5,719 nucleotides of DNA from Nitrospinaceae bacterium (GTDB taxonomy: Bacteria; Nitrospinota; Nitrospinia; Nitrospinales; Nitrospinaceae): the NCBI GenBank assembly GCA_029261615.1, contig JAJDAX010000324.1, forward strand, positions 1 through 5,719, in the 5' to 3' direction. Each line of letters starts with the position of its first letter. Position 1 is the first letter of the stretch. The position numbers and the translations under genes are program-made. Under the pieces are notes generated by a model, which ran no database searches, was not told the origin of the DNA, and saw only the letters and a list, made by a program, of their open reading frames with translations. Positions 1 to 5,719 of this stretch are shown here, in pieces.

Positions 1-572
1 TGACTGCCATCGAGTGTTTCGATGACTTCTTTCTCTTTTGCCCGTCGGATGATGAGTTCATTTTTTTTGAGCAGGCTGAGGTCGAAGGCATGCAGGGGTT
101 GCCCGTATTCCATCAATACAAAATTGGTGATGTCGACCACGTTGTTGATCGGTCGCAATCCAACTGCGATCAATCGGTTTTGTAACCATTGAGGCGAAGG
201 CTTTACAGTTACGTTTTCGATAACCAGAGCGGTGTAACGTGGGCAGAGTTCCGGATCCTGTAAATCAACAGTTAACGCTTTGCTGATAGCGGGTCCGCGC
301 CCGGCTTGCGCGAGTTGCTCTTCCGGGTTGGACAATGTGAGGGAGCTTTGGGTCAGTGCCCCCACTTCCCGGGCAACGCCAATGTGACTCAGGCAATATC
401 CTCGGTTTGGTGTGACATTGAGCTCAAGCACATCAGTGAGTTCGCCACCCTCCAGTGCCACTTGTTCATGAGCTTCGATTTCCAGGCCAGCCATGGTTAA
501 CAGGTGACCTAATTCTGGCGTGGGAAGGGAGCATTCGACGTATTGTTGGAGCCAGTCCTTTTGAATTTTCAT
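1..572 (-). CDS. pheT: Phenylalanyl-tRNA synthetase beta subunit, N-terminal part (3' end outside window), lacking the B2 tRNA-binding insertion
   Basis: The gene opens at ATG 572 and stays open to the window edge, giving 190 complete codons. PheT pairs with PheS in the cytoplasmic (alpha-beta)2 enzyme that charges tRNA-Phe. Family landmarks are clear: the start MKIQKDWLQQYV, LTMAGLEIEA (residues 25-34), LELNVTPNRGYCLSHIGVAREV (from 49) and, at the start of the B3/B4 domain, CPRYTALVIENV (from 110) and NNVVDITNFVLMEYGQPLHAFD (143-164). In ordinary bacterial PheT about 100 residues of EMAP-like OB fold (domain B2) lie between the second and third landmarks. Here only about 14 residues (35-48) join them in one unbroken frame, so B2 is absent rather than frameshifted. 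The editing-site and catalytic-like domains lie beyond the edge. pheS is not immediately upstream as it commonly is; a surface-protein gene is. No Shine-Dalgarno sequence precedes the ATG. Identity is secure from several aligned motifs; the domain loss is read directly from the translation. Confidence 0.95.
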   Translation of the reverse strand, partial: MKIQKDWLQQYVECSLPTPELGHLLTMAGLEIEAHEQVALEGGELTDVLELNVTPNRGYCLSHIGVAREVGALTQSSLTLSNPEEQLAQAGRGPAISKALTVDLQDPELCPRYTALVIENVTVKPSPQWLQNRLIAVGLRPINNVVDITNFVLMEYGQPLHAFDLSLLKKNELIIRRAKEKEVIETLDGS

Positions 573-580
573 AGATGGCG

Positions 581-610
581 ATTATAGGGGATGCGTTTTT
601 AAAATGAAAG
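581..610 (-). promoter_or_regulatory. Candidate pheT promoter giving a leaderless or near-leaderless mRNA
   Basis: On the minus strand a perfect TATAAT occupies 586-581, only 8 nt before the pheT ATG. A poor -35 match, CTTTCA (610-605, 3 of 6 consensus bases), lies 18 bp upstream of it. Transcription normally starts about 7 nt after a -10 box, which would place the first base at or next to the start codon. The absence of any Shine-Dalgarno sequence between the box and the ATG fits this reading. The -10 match is seen; its use as a promoter is inferred. Confidence 0.45.
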
Positions 611-624
611 TCGTTAAGCGGTAG

Positions 625-647
625 AAAAAAGCTAAAGGACTTTGCTT
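625..647 (-). terminator. Weak intrinsic terminator candidate downstream of the propeller gene
   Basis: On the minus strand AAGC (647-644) can pair with GCTT (632-629). The stem continues past one A-A mismatch with two A-U pairs and one G-U pair around a 3-nt loop. Six consecutive T residues (630-625) overlap the 3' arm and extend past it. The stem is short and GC-poor, so this is a tentative call. It lies between the propeller gene stop codon and the pheT -10 box, where a terminator would make sense if pheT has its own promoter. Confidence 0.3.
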
Positions 648-674
648 GAGGAAGGCAGGGAAAATAATTTTGAG

Positions 675-3407
675 TTAATTGACACCTGTGGCCATGCGAC
701 CAGGTGTCATGTTGGGATGTGATCCGGTGTCGTTCAGATCACCAACGAACGACACGGCGAATCCGCTTAAAAACCCCTCAATAACCACAGCACCCCAGTA
801 ACTGAGCATGGTGACGTCCGGTAATCCTCCACCAGGGCCGGGAATGACTTCCGTCGGTTCGCTGGCAATGGGGCCGAAACGGACGCGTCCGCTACCGAGT
901 GTTCCTATGATGAAGTTGGCGCCTGGAATATTTCCGGGATTGATGTTGGCATTGGTTGGCTGGGCGAAAAAAATTTTTGCGGTTTGTCCGGCATCTACCG
1001 TGAATTCCTGGGTGCTTCCAAATTGAATGCCATCATTATTGAAGGCGACAGCACGTACCCCGATCTGGGAATTCATACCGGCAAGTGAGGGATGTGTTAT
1101 GGCGATGAAAGAGTACACGCTGTCTGAAACCTGATAGTAAGGGGACATGACCGAAGAACTGGAGGCCAGTTCAGGATTTATGTCAATCAACTTGAGTTTT
1201 GCAAGGAATGCATCCAATCCCCCACCGCCCAGCGTTTCCTGGAAGGGGGTTTCTGTTTGAAAATCGGTTGACCCGGTGAAACCAATTATGTAAGCGGCTA
1301 AAGCGGAGTCAACAGCAATGCCAGTGACTTGTTCCGTTCCGGTGCCGCCAATGTATGTGGACCAGGATTGCAGATTGCCAAAGCTGTTGAAGCGTGTGGC
1401 GAAGCCATCGGATCCCGATCCTCCATTGAGGTCGCCCTGCAATGCATTTCTGACTGGAAAGTCAGTAGAATCCGTGCGTCCCGCCACAAGCACACTAAAG
1501 GCCGAATCCACAGTTACGGCCATTCCTTCATCAAAGGCATTGCCTCCGAGGTAAGTTGAAAACTGAAGTGCACTGCCGTCAGTCAATACCCGGGAGACAA
1601 ACGCGTCGGTTCCCGTTCCTCCGTTCAATGATCCCTGGAACGGGATGGCGGTCGGGAAATCGGTAGATGCGGTCCGCCCCGTGATCGCAGGACGATCAGC
1701 ATTGTCTACGGCAATGTCGTTGCCGACGTCCTCGCCCGTGCCTCCAAGATAAGAAGAATAGGAGAGGGAGGCCCCATTGCTGTTGAATTTGGTGAAGAAA
1801 GCATCATTGGCAGTTCCGGTGCCATCGCCTATGGTGGCCTGGAAAGGGCTCTGTGTCGGGAAATCGGTCGACTTTGTACTTCCGGTCAGATAAATGTTCT
1901 GGCTTGAATCGAGAGCCACGCCGCGTCCGAGATCTTCTCCGGTACCGCCAAGATAAGTCGAGAAAGAAAACGACAGTCCGGCTGATGTGATCTTGCTGAG
2001 AAATACGTCATTTCCGGAACCACCCGAAAGCGATCCCTGAAATGCCAGGCCGGTTGGAAAGTTTGTGGAGTTAGTCTGGCCGGTAACATAAACACTGCCA
2101 GCGGAATCAACTGCAATGCCATACCCCTGGTCTGTATTGCCGCCACCAAGATAAGTGGAGAACACCAGAGACGCGCCGTTGGCGGCAAGTTTGGTGACAA
2201 AAGCATCTTCACCGGCCCCACCACTCAGGCTGGCCTGCAGGGGAGATTGAGTTGGAAAATCGGTCGATGTGGTGCGCCCGGTCACGTGGGCTTGTCCACT
2301 GCTATTGACAGCGATGCTGAAACCTTCGTCCAAGCCGATTCCTCCGAGGTAGGTCCCATAGACGAGTGATGTTCCATCCGCGCTCAGTTTGGCAACAAAG
2401 ACATCTGATCCGCTACCTCCAGACAGGCTGTTCTGGAAAGGACCCTGCGTTGGGAAATCCGTGGAGGCGGTCCGTCCTGTGACATAGGCGCTGCCGGAAG
2501 AATCCACCGCGATATCAAACCCCACCTCGGTACCGGACCCGCCAAGATAGGTGGAATAGGTTCTCAGTAGCAGAACCGGGTCAATTATCAGCGGGTAACT
2601 GGGATCATAATGTGCAATATGAAAGCTCACCCTGTTTTCGCTATCGAGGGTGTAGCCACCTTCGCGGATGATTTTTTTGTTGTCTATGATTTGATAAATA
2701 CGCGGAGCATCCTGGGAAAGAACTCCATGAGAGGTCTGGATGTTGAGTTTTCCATCGGTCCCAATATTGAGAGTTTGTGCGCCTTCAAAATGGAGTCGAA
2801 TGCTTTGCGCATTTGCTCCAGGTGCTACAATAAAATCGTATTCCGGTTGCTGACGGTTGCCGTAGAACAGTAAGTCAATGCCGGGATAAATTCCCGGATA
2901 GCGTATGGATTGATAGGTTTTTATATTTGTGCGCCAGAGTTCCGGGCGGTTGCCTGAAAAATAGTGAAAGCGGGTTTCAAAATGGGATTCGCCCACGGGT
3001 ATTGTGGGCCGGGCATTTTCCCAAAGCATGTTTATTATGGACGGAGGCTCGTTAGTAATTTGCCTTGATATATTTTGTTTTCCCCTTGAGTTTGCAAGCA
3101 TCAGGGTGGCGCTGTTTTCTTTAAAGAGTATTCCATAGCCGGACCCACGGGTCAGATAGTGAACATCCTTAGGAGCCTGTCCTGCATTCTCTTCAAAATA
3201 GAGCGGGAGTTGACGGAATCGGGCGGTCATACGTTCCTCGAATTGATCCGCCGGTATTGAAAATTCGGGGCTCCCAAACTTATCTGAATTCTCTCCATTG
3301 GTCGTGCTATAACCAGACCAGGCGAAATAGCAGATAATGGCAAGAATCGCCGCTGCCATAGAAGGCATTGGGTATCGAAATCTCGAGTTTTTTAAACCTG
3401 AATTCAC
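675..3407 (-). CDS. Exported DUF7948 / SBBP seven-bladed beta-propeller protein with an unclassified C-terminal domain
   Basis: This 910-residue protein is predicted to be secreted or surface-exposed. Residues 1-16 are basic and 17-31 hydrophobic (AAAILAIICYFAW), forming a signal peptide or N-terminal anchor; the cysteine at 26 lacks a proper lipobox. Residues about 65-280 match the DUF7948 pattern that commonly precedes SBBP repeats: LYFEENAGQAP, YPGIYPGIDLLFYG, EYDFIVAPGA and PLIIDPVL. Residues 285-740 hold seven SBBP repeats beginning (S/G)(T/S)Y(L/I)GG at 285, 351, 417, 483, 551, 617 and 683. Residues about 744-910 form a domain I do not recognise, with no C-terminal membrane anchor or sorting motif. 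The start is GTG at 3407, supported by AAGGAG six bases upstream; the next possible starts (Met14, Met17) would remove the basic region before the hydrophobic segment. The gene is divergent from rnr and followed by pheT on the same strand. Its ligand and role are unknown; adhesion, polymer binding or an envelope scaffold are guesses only. Confidence 0.9.
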   Translation of the reverse strand: MNSGLKNSRFRYPMPSMAAAILAIICYFAWSGYSTTNGENSDKFGSPEFSIPADQFEERMTARFRQLPLYFEENAGQAPKDVHYLTRGSGYGILFKENSATLMLANSRGKQNISRQITNEPPSIINMLWENARPTIPVGESHFETRFHYFSGNRPELWRTNIKTYQSIRYPGIYPGIDLLFYGNRQQPEYDFIVAPGANAQSIRLHFEGAQTLNIGTDGKLNIQTSHGVLSQDAPRIYQIIDNKKIIREGGYTLDSENRVSFHIAHYDPSYPLIIDPVLLLRTYSTYLGGSGTEVGFDIAVDSSGSAYVTGRTASTDFPTQGPFQNSLSGGSGSDVFVAKLSADGTSLVYGTYLGGIGLDEGFSIAVNSSGQAHVTGRTTSTDFPTQSPLQASLSGGAGEDAFVTKLAANGASLVFSTYLGGGNTDQGYGIAVDSAGSVYVTGQTNSTNFPTGLAFQGSLSGGSGNDVFLSKITSAGLSFSFSTYLGGTGEDLGRGVALDSSQNIYLTGSTKSTDFPTQSPFQATIGDGTGTANDAFFTKFNSNGASLSYSSYLGGTGEDVGNDIAVDNADRPAITGRTASTDFPTAIPFQGSLNGGTGTDAFVSRVLTDGSALQFSTYLGGNAFDEGMAVTVDSAFSVLVAGRTDSTDFPVRNALQGDLNGGSGSDGFATRFNSFGNLQSWSTYIGGTGTEQVTGIAVDSALAAYIIGFTGSTDFQTETPFQETLGGGGLDAFLAKLKLIDINPELASSSSVMSPYYQVSDSVYSFIAITHPSLAGMNSQIGVRAVAFNNDGIQFGSTQEFTVDAGQTAKIFFAQPTNANINPGNIPGANFIIGTLGSGRVRFGPIASEPTEVIPGPGGGLPDVTMLSYWGAVVIEGFLSGFAVSFVGDLNDTGSHPNMTPGRMATGVN
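680..709 (-). repeat. 9-bp perfect inverted repeat at the 3' end of the propeller gene
   Basis: TGACACCTG (680-688) and CAGGTGTCA (701-709) are perfect reverse complements separated by 12 nt. The hairpin covers the last codons and ends two bases before the stop codon. It is followed on the minus strand by A/T-rich sequence without a clean T-run, so it is not a textbook intrinsic terminator. It could protect the 3' end of the mRNA or assist termination. Confidence 0.5.
727..755 (-). repeat. Second 9-bp perfect inverted repeat near the 3' end of the propeller gene
   Basis: GTGTCGTTC (727-735) and GAACGACAC (747-755) are perfect reverse complements with an 11-nt loop. They lie inside the codons for FVGDLNDT near the C-terminus, 17 nt from the other inverted repeat. 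Both hairpins contain the GTGTC/GACAC core. A role in mRNA structure is possible but not shown. Confidence 0.45.
1188..2555 (-). repeat. Seven tandem SBBP beta-propeller repeats (period 66 codons, 198 bp)
   Basis: Each unit reads approximately STYLGG-xGxDxG-xxIAVDS-xGxxYVTGRT-xSTDFPT-xxPFQxSL-xGGxGxDAFVxKL-xxxGxxLxF. Start-to-start spacings are 66, 66, 66, 68, 66 and 66 residues. The 68-residue unit is repeat 4, which carries extra residues around GDGTGTANDAF. Repeat 7 is the most divergent, with STYIGG, STDFQTE and a one-residue-shorter GGGGLDAF turn. The same protein motifs are written with different codons from unit to unit, so the array is old and conserved at protein level rather than a recent DNA duplication. 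Confidence 0.9.
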
Positions 3408-3509
3408 AAGCGTCTCCTTGGTACGTCTTAACGGTAAAAAAGTTAAATAGGATTACCCAAAAATCAACCGGGAAAGCCTCTCGCGAAATAGAGTTAACTT
3501 GCTGAAATT
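3408..3509. promoter_or_regulatory. Divergent intergenic region between the propeller gene and rnr
   Basis: These 102 bp must carry the promoters of both divergent genes. No convincing -35/-10 pair is visible on either strand. On the plus strand TAGAGT (3489-3494) is a 4 of 6 match to a -10 box, with no recognisable -35. GTTAA or its complement recurs: TTAAC (3428-3432), GTTAA (3442-3446) and the palindrome AGTTAACT (3492-3499). These could be operator half-sites, but such AT-rich words arise easily by chance. Confidence 0.35.
3414..3419 (-). promoter_or_regulatory. Shine-Dalgarno sequence fixing the GTG start of the propeller gene
   Basis: AAGGAG on the minus strand (3419-3414) lies six bases before GTG 3407. 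This strong ribosome binding site favours the GTG over the downstream methionine codons at residues 14 and 17. Confidence 0.85.
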
Positions 3510-5624
3510 ATGGATTTAAGTAGCGAAAATCTGATCCGCCTTATCCAGAAAAAGGCCGGCCGCCCTCTCAAATTCTCTGAATTAATGAAGGCCTTGAACG
3601 TTCCCGAGACACAACGCCGCGAATTCCGGGGACAAATCAAGGAAATGGTTGAAGAAGGGGCCCTGGTCAAACTGAAGGGAGGCCGTTATGGCTTGCCCGA
3701 TGAGATGAACCTGGTATCCGGAATGCTGAAAGGGCATCCGGATGGATACGGTTTCCTGCTGACCGACGTTAAGGAACCGGATCTTTACATCGGACGGAAG
3801 CAGATGAACGGGGCTATGCACCAGGACAAGGTGTTGGTGCGGGTGGAAGCGGGCAAAAGCAGTTGGGGTAAACCTGAGGGGCGGGTGATCCGGATTCTGC
3901 AACGAGCTCACACCACGCTGGTGGGTGTATTCGAACCTCTTGGTCGCGATGGCTGGGTGATTCCTTCAGACGAAAACGTGTTTCACGATATTTTCATTCC
4001 CGGCAAACTGAAAAATGGGGCCAAGCCGGGACAGATCGTGGTGGTGGAGATCACCGACTACCCGACTCGTCACCAGCCTCCGGCAGGCAAGGTGCTCGAA
4101 GTTCTGGGAAAAGCCGACGACCCGCGCGTCGAGTTGCGCTCGATTTTCCATAAATTCGGTGTGCATCAGGATTTCCCCCCTGATGCACTTGAGGAAGCAA
4201 GACGGTTTAGTCCCGAACCCATCGGAGACGAGGGAGATAATCGCCGCGATCTCACCGGCTGGCTGACCTTTACCATTGACGGAGAACGGGCCAAGGATTT
4301 TGATGACGCAGTTTCCTTGGAGGTCGAGGGCCCGGTGTGGCGATTGGGTGTGCACATCGCCGATGTTAGTCATTATGTAACGGAAGACAGTGCTCTCGAC
4401 AAAGAAGCCTTTGACCGGGGCACCAGTATTTACTATCCCGATGGGGTGGTCCCGATGCTGCCGGTTGAGCTGTCCAATGAGGTGTGCAGCCTGAAGCCGC
4501 GCGAAAAACGATTGACGCTCACCGCGCTGATGGAGTTCACCAAGGCAGGTGAGTTGACCCATTTCGAAATTTTCCCATCGGTTATTAAAAGCCGACACCG
4601 TTTTACTTACACTCAGGTGTGGGACTTGTTAAATAATGGTGACACGGAAAATGAGTTTCCTGACGCGCTGCCGGTGTTGACGAACATGCATCGCCTCAGC
4701 CGCACGCTCCGCAAGAAGAGATTTGAAGAAGGTAGCGTGGAGTTTGACATTCCTGAAGCGGAAGTGCAGATGAATCCGGACCATAGTGTTGAGGCGATTG
4801 TTGTCGCGGACCGCAATCCGGCGCACCAGCTGGTCGAAGAATTTATGCTGGCGGCCAACCGTGTGGTGGCGAGTTACCTGACCGAGCGTAAAGTTCCGGC
4901 GGTGCACCGCATCCATGAAATACCGGACCCGGATAAGATTGCGGTGTTTCAGGAGTTTCTGGAAAGCCAGGGGCATCGGCTACCGTCGGTTAAAAAGTTG
5001 GCGTCGAAGAGTTTGCACAATTTATTGCAGAAGGTGAAGGAGCGGCCCGAAGCCAGAGCCATCAACACCCTGATGTTGCGTGCCATGAAAAAAGCGATTT
5101 ACTCAGAACAACCATTGGGGCATTTCGCGCTTGGGTTCGAACACTACACACACTTTACGTCTCCCATAAGACGCTATCCGGATCTCGCGATTCATCGGCT
5201 GCTCAAGTACATTCTGAAAAAGAAAAAATTGACCGGTAAAGAATGCAGCCGGCTCCGGCAGATGGCAGCGGAAGTGGGGGCGCAGTCTACGGACCGAGAG
5301 ATCAAGGCGCAGGGCATTGAACGTGAAGTGAACGACCTCAGACGCGCCCAGTACATGGCCGACAAGGTAGGCCATGTTTACGACGGAATCATTTCCGGTG
5401 TGACGGCTTTCGGTTTTTTTGTTCAACTCAATGATGTGTTCGTTGAGGGGCTGGTGCGGGTTTCCAACCTGCAAGATGATTATTATTTATTTTATGAGCA
5501 CGAATACAAACTTAAGGGCCAACACCGGAATCGCACTTTTCGCATCGGCGACAAAGTCCGGGTGCGGGTGGCAGAGGTCGACCTGCCGCGCCGGCGGATC
5601 GACCTGGTACTGGCCTTGAAGTAA
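3510..5624 (+). CDS. rnr: Ribonuclease R (RNase II/RNB family 3'-5' exoribonuclease)
   Basis: This 704-residue cytoplasmic enzyme degrades RNA processively from the 3' end, including structured RNA, releasing nucleoside monophosphates. Domains in order: an N-terminal winged-helix region (about 1-62, LIRLIQKKAGRPLKFSELM), cold-shock/OB domains (about 68-200, including GHPDGYGFLL), the RNB catalytic domain (about 245-575) and S1 (about 621-704, VYDGIISGVTAFGFFVQL). The metal-binding acidic cluster is intact in TIDGERAKDFDDAV as D257, D263, D265 and D266, equivalent to D272, D278, D280 and D281 of E. coli RNase R. The RNB signature HYTHFTSPIRRYPDLAIHR (545-563) is also present. The winged-helix region favours RNase R over RNase II. 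The protein is shorter than the E. coli enzyme (about 813 residues) and stops just after S1, without the lysine-rich tail. The start is fixed by an in-frame TAA at 3495 with no other start codon between, yet no Shine-Dalgarno sequence precedes it. A membrane-protein gene follows closely. Confidence 0.96.
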   Translation: MDLSSENLIRLIQKKAGRPLKFSELMKALNVPETQRREFRGQIKEMVEEGALVKLKGGRYGLPDEMNLVSGMLKGHPDGYGFLLTDVKEPDLYIGRKQMNGAMHQDKVLVRVEAGKSSWGKPEGRVIRILQRAHTTLVGVFEPLGRDGWVIPSDENVFHDIFIPGKLKNGAKPGQIVVVEITDYPTRHQPPAGKVLEVLGKADDPRVELRSIFHKFGVHQDFPPDALEEARRFSPEPIGDEGDNRRDLTGWLTFTIDGERAKDFDDAVSLEVEGPVWRLGVHIADVSHYVTEDSALDKEAFDRGTSIYYPDGVVPMLPVELSNEVCSLKPREKRLTLTALMEFTKAGELTHFEIFPSVIKSRHRFTYTQVWDLLNNGDTENEFPDALPVLTNMHRLSRTLRKKRFEEGSVEFDIPEAEVQMNPDHSVEAIVVADRNPAHQLVEEFMLAANRVVASYLTERKVPAVHRIHEIPDPDKIAVFQEFLESQGHRLPSVKKLASKSLHNLLQKVKERPEARAINTLMLRAMKKAIYSEQPLGHFALGFEHYTHFTSPIRRYPDLAIHRLLKYILKKKKLTGKECSRLRQMAAEVGAQSTDREIKAQGIEREVNDLRRAQYMADKVGHVYDGIISGVTAFGFFVQLNDVFVEGLVRVSNLQDDYYLFYEHEYKLKGQHRNRTFRIGDKVRVRVAEVDLPRRRIDLVLALK

Positions 5625-5648
5625 GACACTTTATTCAAAAACTAAATG

Positions 5649-5652
5649 GGAG
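5649..5652 (+). promoter_or_regulatory. Shine-Dalgarno candidate for the downstream membrane-protein gene
   Basis: GGAG within GGGAGAG (5648-5654) lies five bases before GTG 5658. The in-frame ATG at 5646 overlaps this purine block and has no ribosome binding site of its own, so the GTG is the preferred start. Confidence 0.5.
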
Positions 5653-5657
5653 AGTTT

Positions 5658-5719
5658 GTGTCGCTTCCCCTTTTACCCTGGTTTCTGGCATTTTTTGCGG
5701 GCGTCCTGCTGGCCGATCC
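5658..5719 (+). CDS. Start of a membrane-protein gene, truncated by the window edge (possibly ComEC/Rec2-like)
   Basis: A frame opens 33 nt after the rnr stop codon and runs to the edge. From GTG 5658 it reads approximately MSLPLLPWFLAFFAGVLLAD, a hydrophobic N-terminus ending in a GVLLAD-type turn. An alternative start in the same frame, ATG 5646, would add MGEF. The short gap and shared strand suggest co-transcription with rnr. A first transmembrane helix of the form PLLPWxLAFxxGVLLA recalls the N-terminus of ComEC/Rec2 DNA-uptake channel proteins, but about 20 residues cannot identify a family. It could be any polytopic membrane protein or a signal peptide. Confidence 0.5.
   Translation, partial: MSLPLLPWFLAFFAGVLLAD

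Noticed and set aside
306..500. Plus-strand 64-codon open frame
   Set aside because: It lies antisense to pheT, whose motifs are unambiguous on the minus strand, and its translation resembles no protein.
1886..2224. Minus-strand 112-codon open frame inside the propeller gene
   Set aside because: It is an out-of-frame shadow of the repeats, and the repeat protein in the main frame is clearly the coding one.
1188..2555. Regular spacing of about 198 bp suggesting a CRISPR or DNA tandem array
   Set aside because: The periodicity is in the protein; the DNA units differ at many synonymous sites and there are no identical short repeats with unique spacers.
3310..3360. Possible lipoprotein signal around Cys26 of the propeller protein
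   Set aside because: The residues before the cysteine are A-I-I, lacking the small residue normally required at -1 of a lipobox.
3966..4598. Minus-strand 210-codon open frame
   Set aside because: It is antisense to the RNB catalytic region of rnr and explained by codon bias there; the translation shows no family signature.
3510..5624. Identification as RNase II (rnb) rather than RNase R
   Set aside because: The N-terminal winged-helix region and overall domain order fit RNase R, although the absent basic tail is RNase II-like.
5625..5662. GACAC...GTGTC pairing after rnr as a terminator
   Set aside because: Only five pairs with a loop of nearly 30 nt and no T-run, and it would overlap the start of the next gene.

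Overview
This 5.7 kb window looks like ordinary chromosomal DNA of a Gram-negative-type bacterium of moderate GC content. The lineage cannot be fixed from the sequence alone. It holds two housekeeping genes, one large predicted surface or secreted protein, and the first codons of a membrane protein. I see no phage, transposon, tRNA, rRNA or CRISPR signal.

Layout. Positions 1-572 (minus strand) are the 5' part of pheT, the phenylalanyl-tRNA synthetase beta chain, which runs off the left edge. A 102-nt gap (573-674) holds a weak terminator candidate and a TATAAT box very close to the pheT start codon. Positions 675-3407 (minus) encode a 910-residue exported protein: an N-terminal signal or anchor segment, a DUF7948-like domain, exactly seven SBBP beta-propeller repeats, and an unrecognised C-terminal domain of about 165 residues. 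A second 102-nt gap (3408-3509) separates this gene from the divergent rnr gene at 3510-5624 (plus), which encodes a complete RNase R-type 3'-5' exoribonuclease. After a 33-nt gap, a new plus-strand frame opens at 5658 with a hydrophobic N-terminus and is cut by the right edge.

How the genes relate. PheT (translation) and RNase R (RNA turnover) are core functions. The propeller gene sits between them, co-directional with pheT and divergent from rnr, and nothing suggests a shared pathway. rnr and the following membrane-protein gene probably form an operon.

Most notable points. (1) The PheT N-terminus is shaped like the bacterial type but lacks the roughly 100-residue EMAP/OB-type tRNA-binding insertion (domain B2), leaving domain B1 continuous. 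(2) pheT is not preceded by pheS and may be read from a leaderless or near-leaderless transcript. (3) The propeller protein has exactly the seven repeats needed for one closed ring, plus an unclassified C-terminal domain. I found no convincing new multi-gene system.
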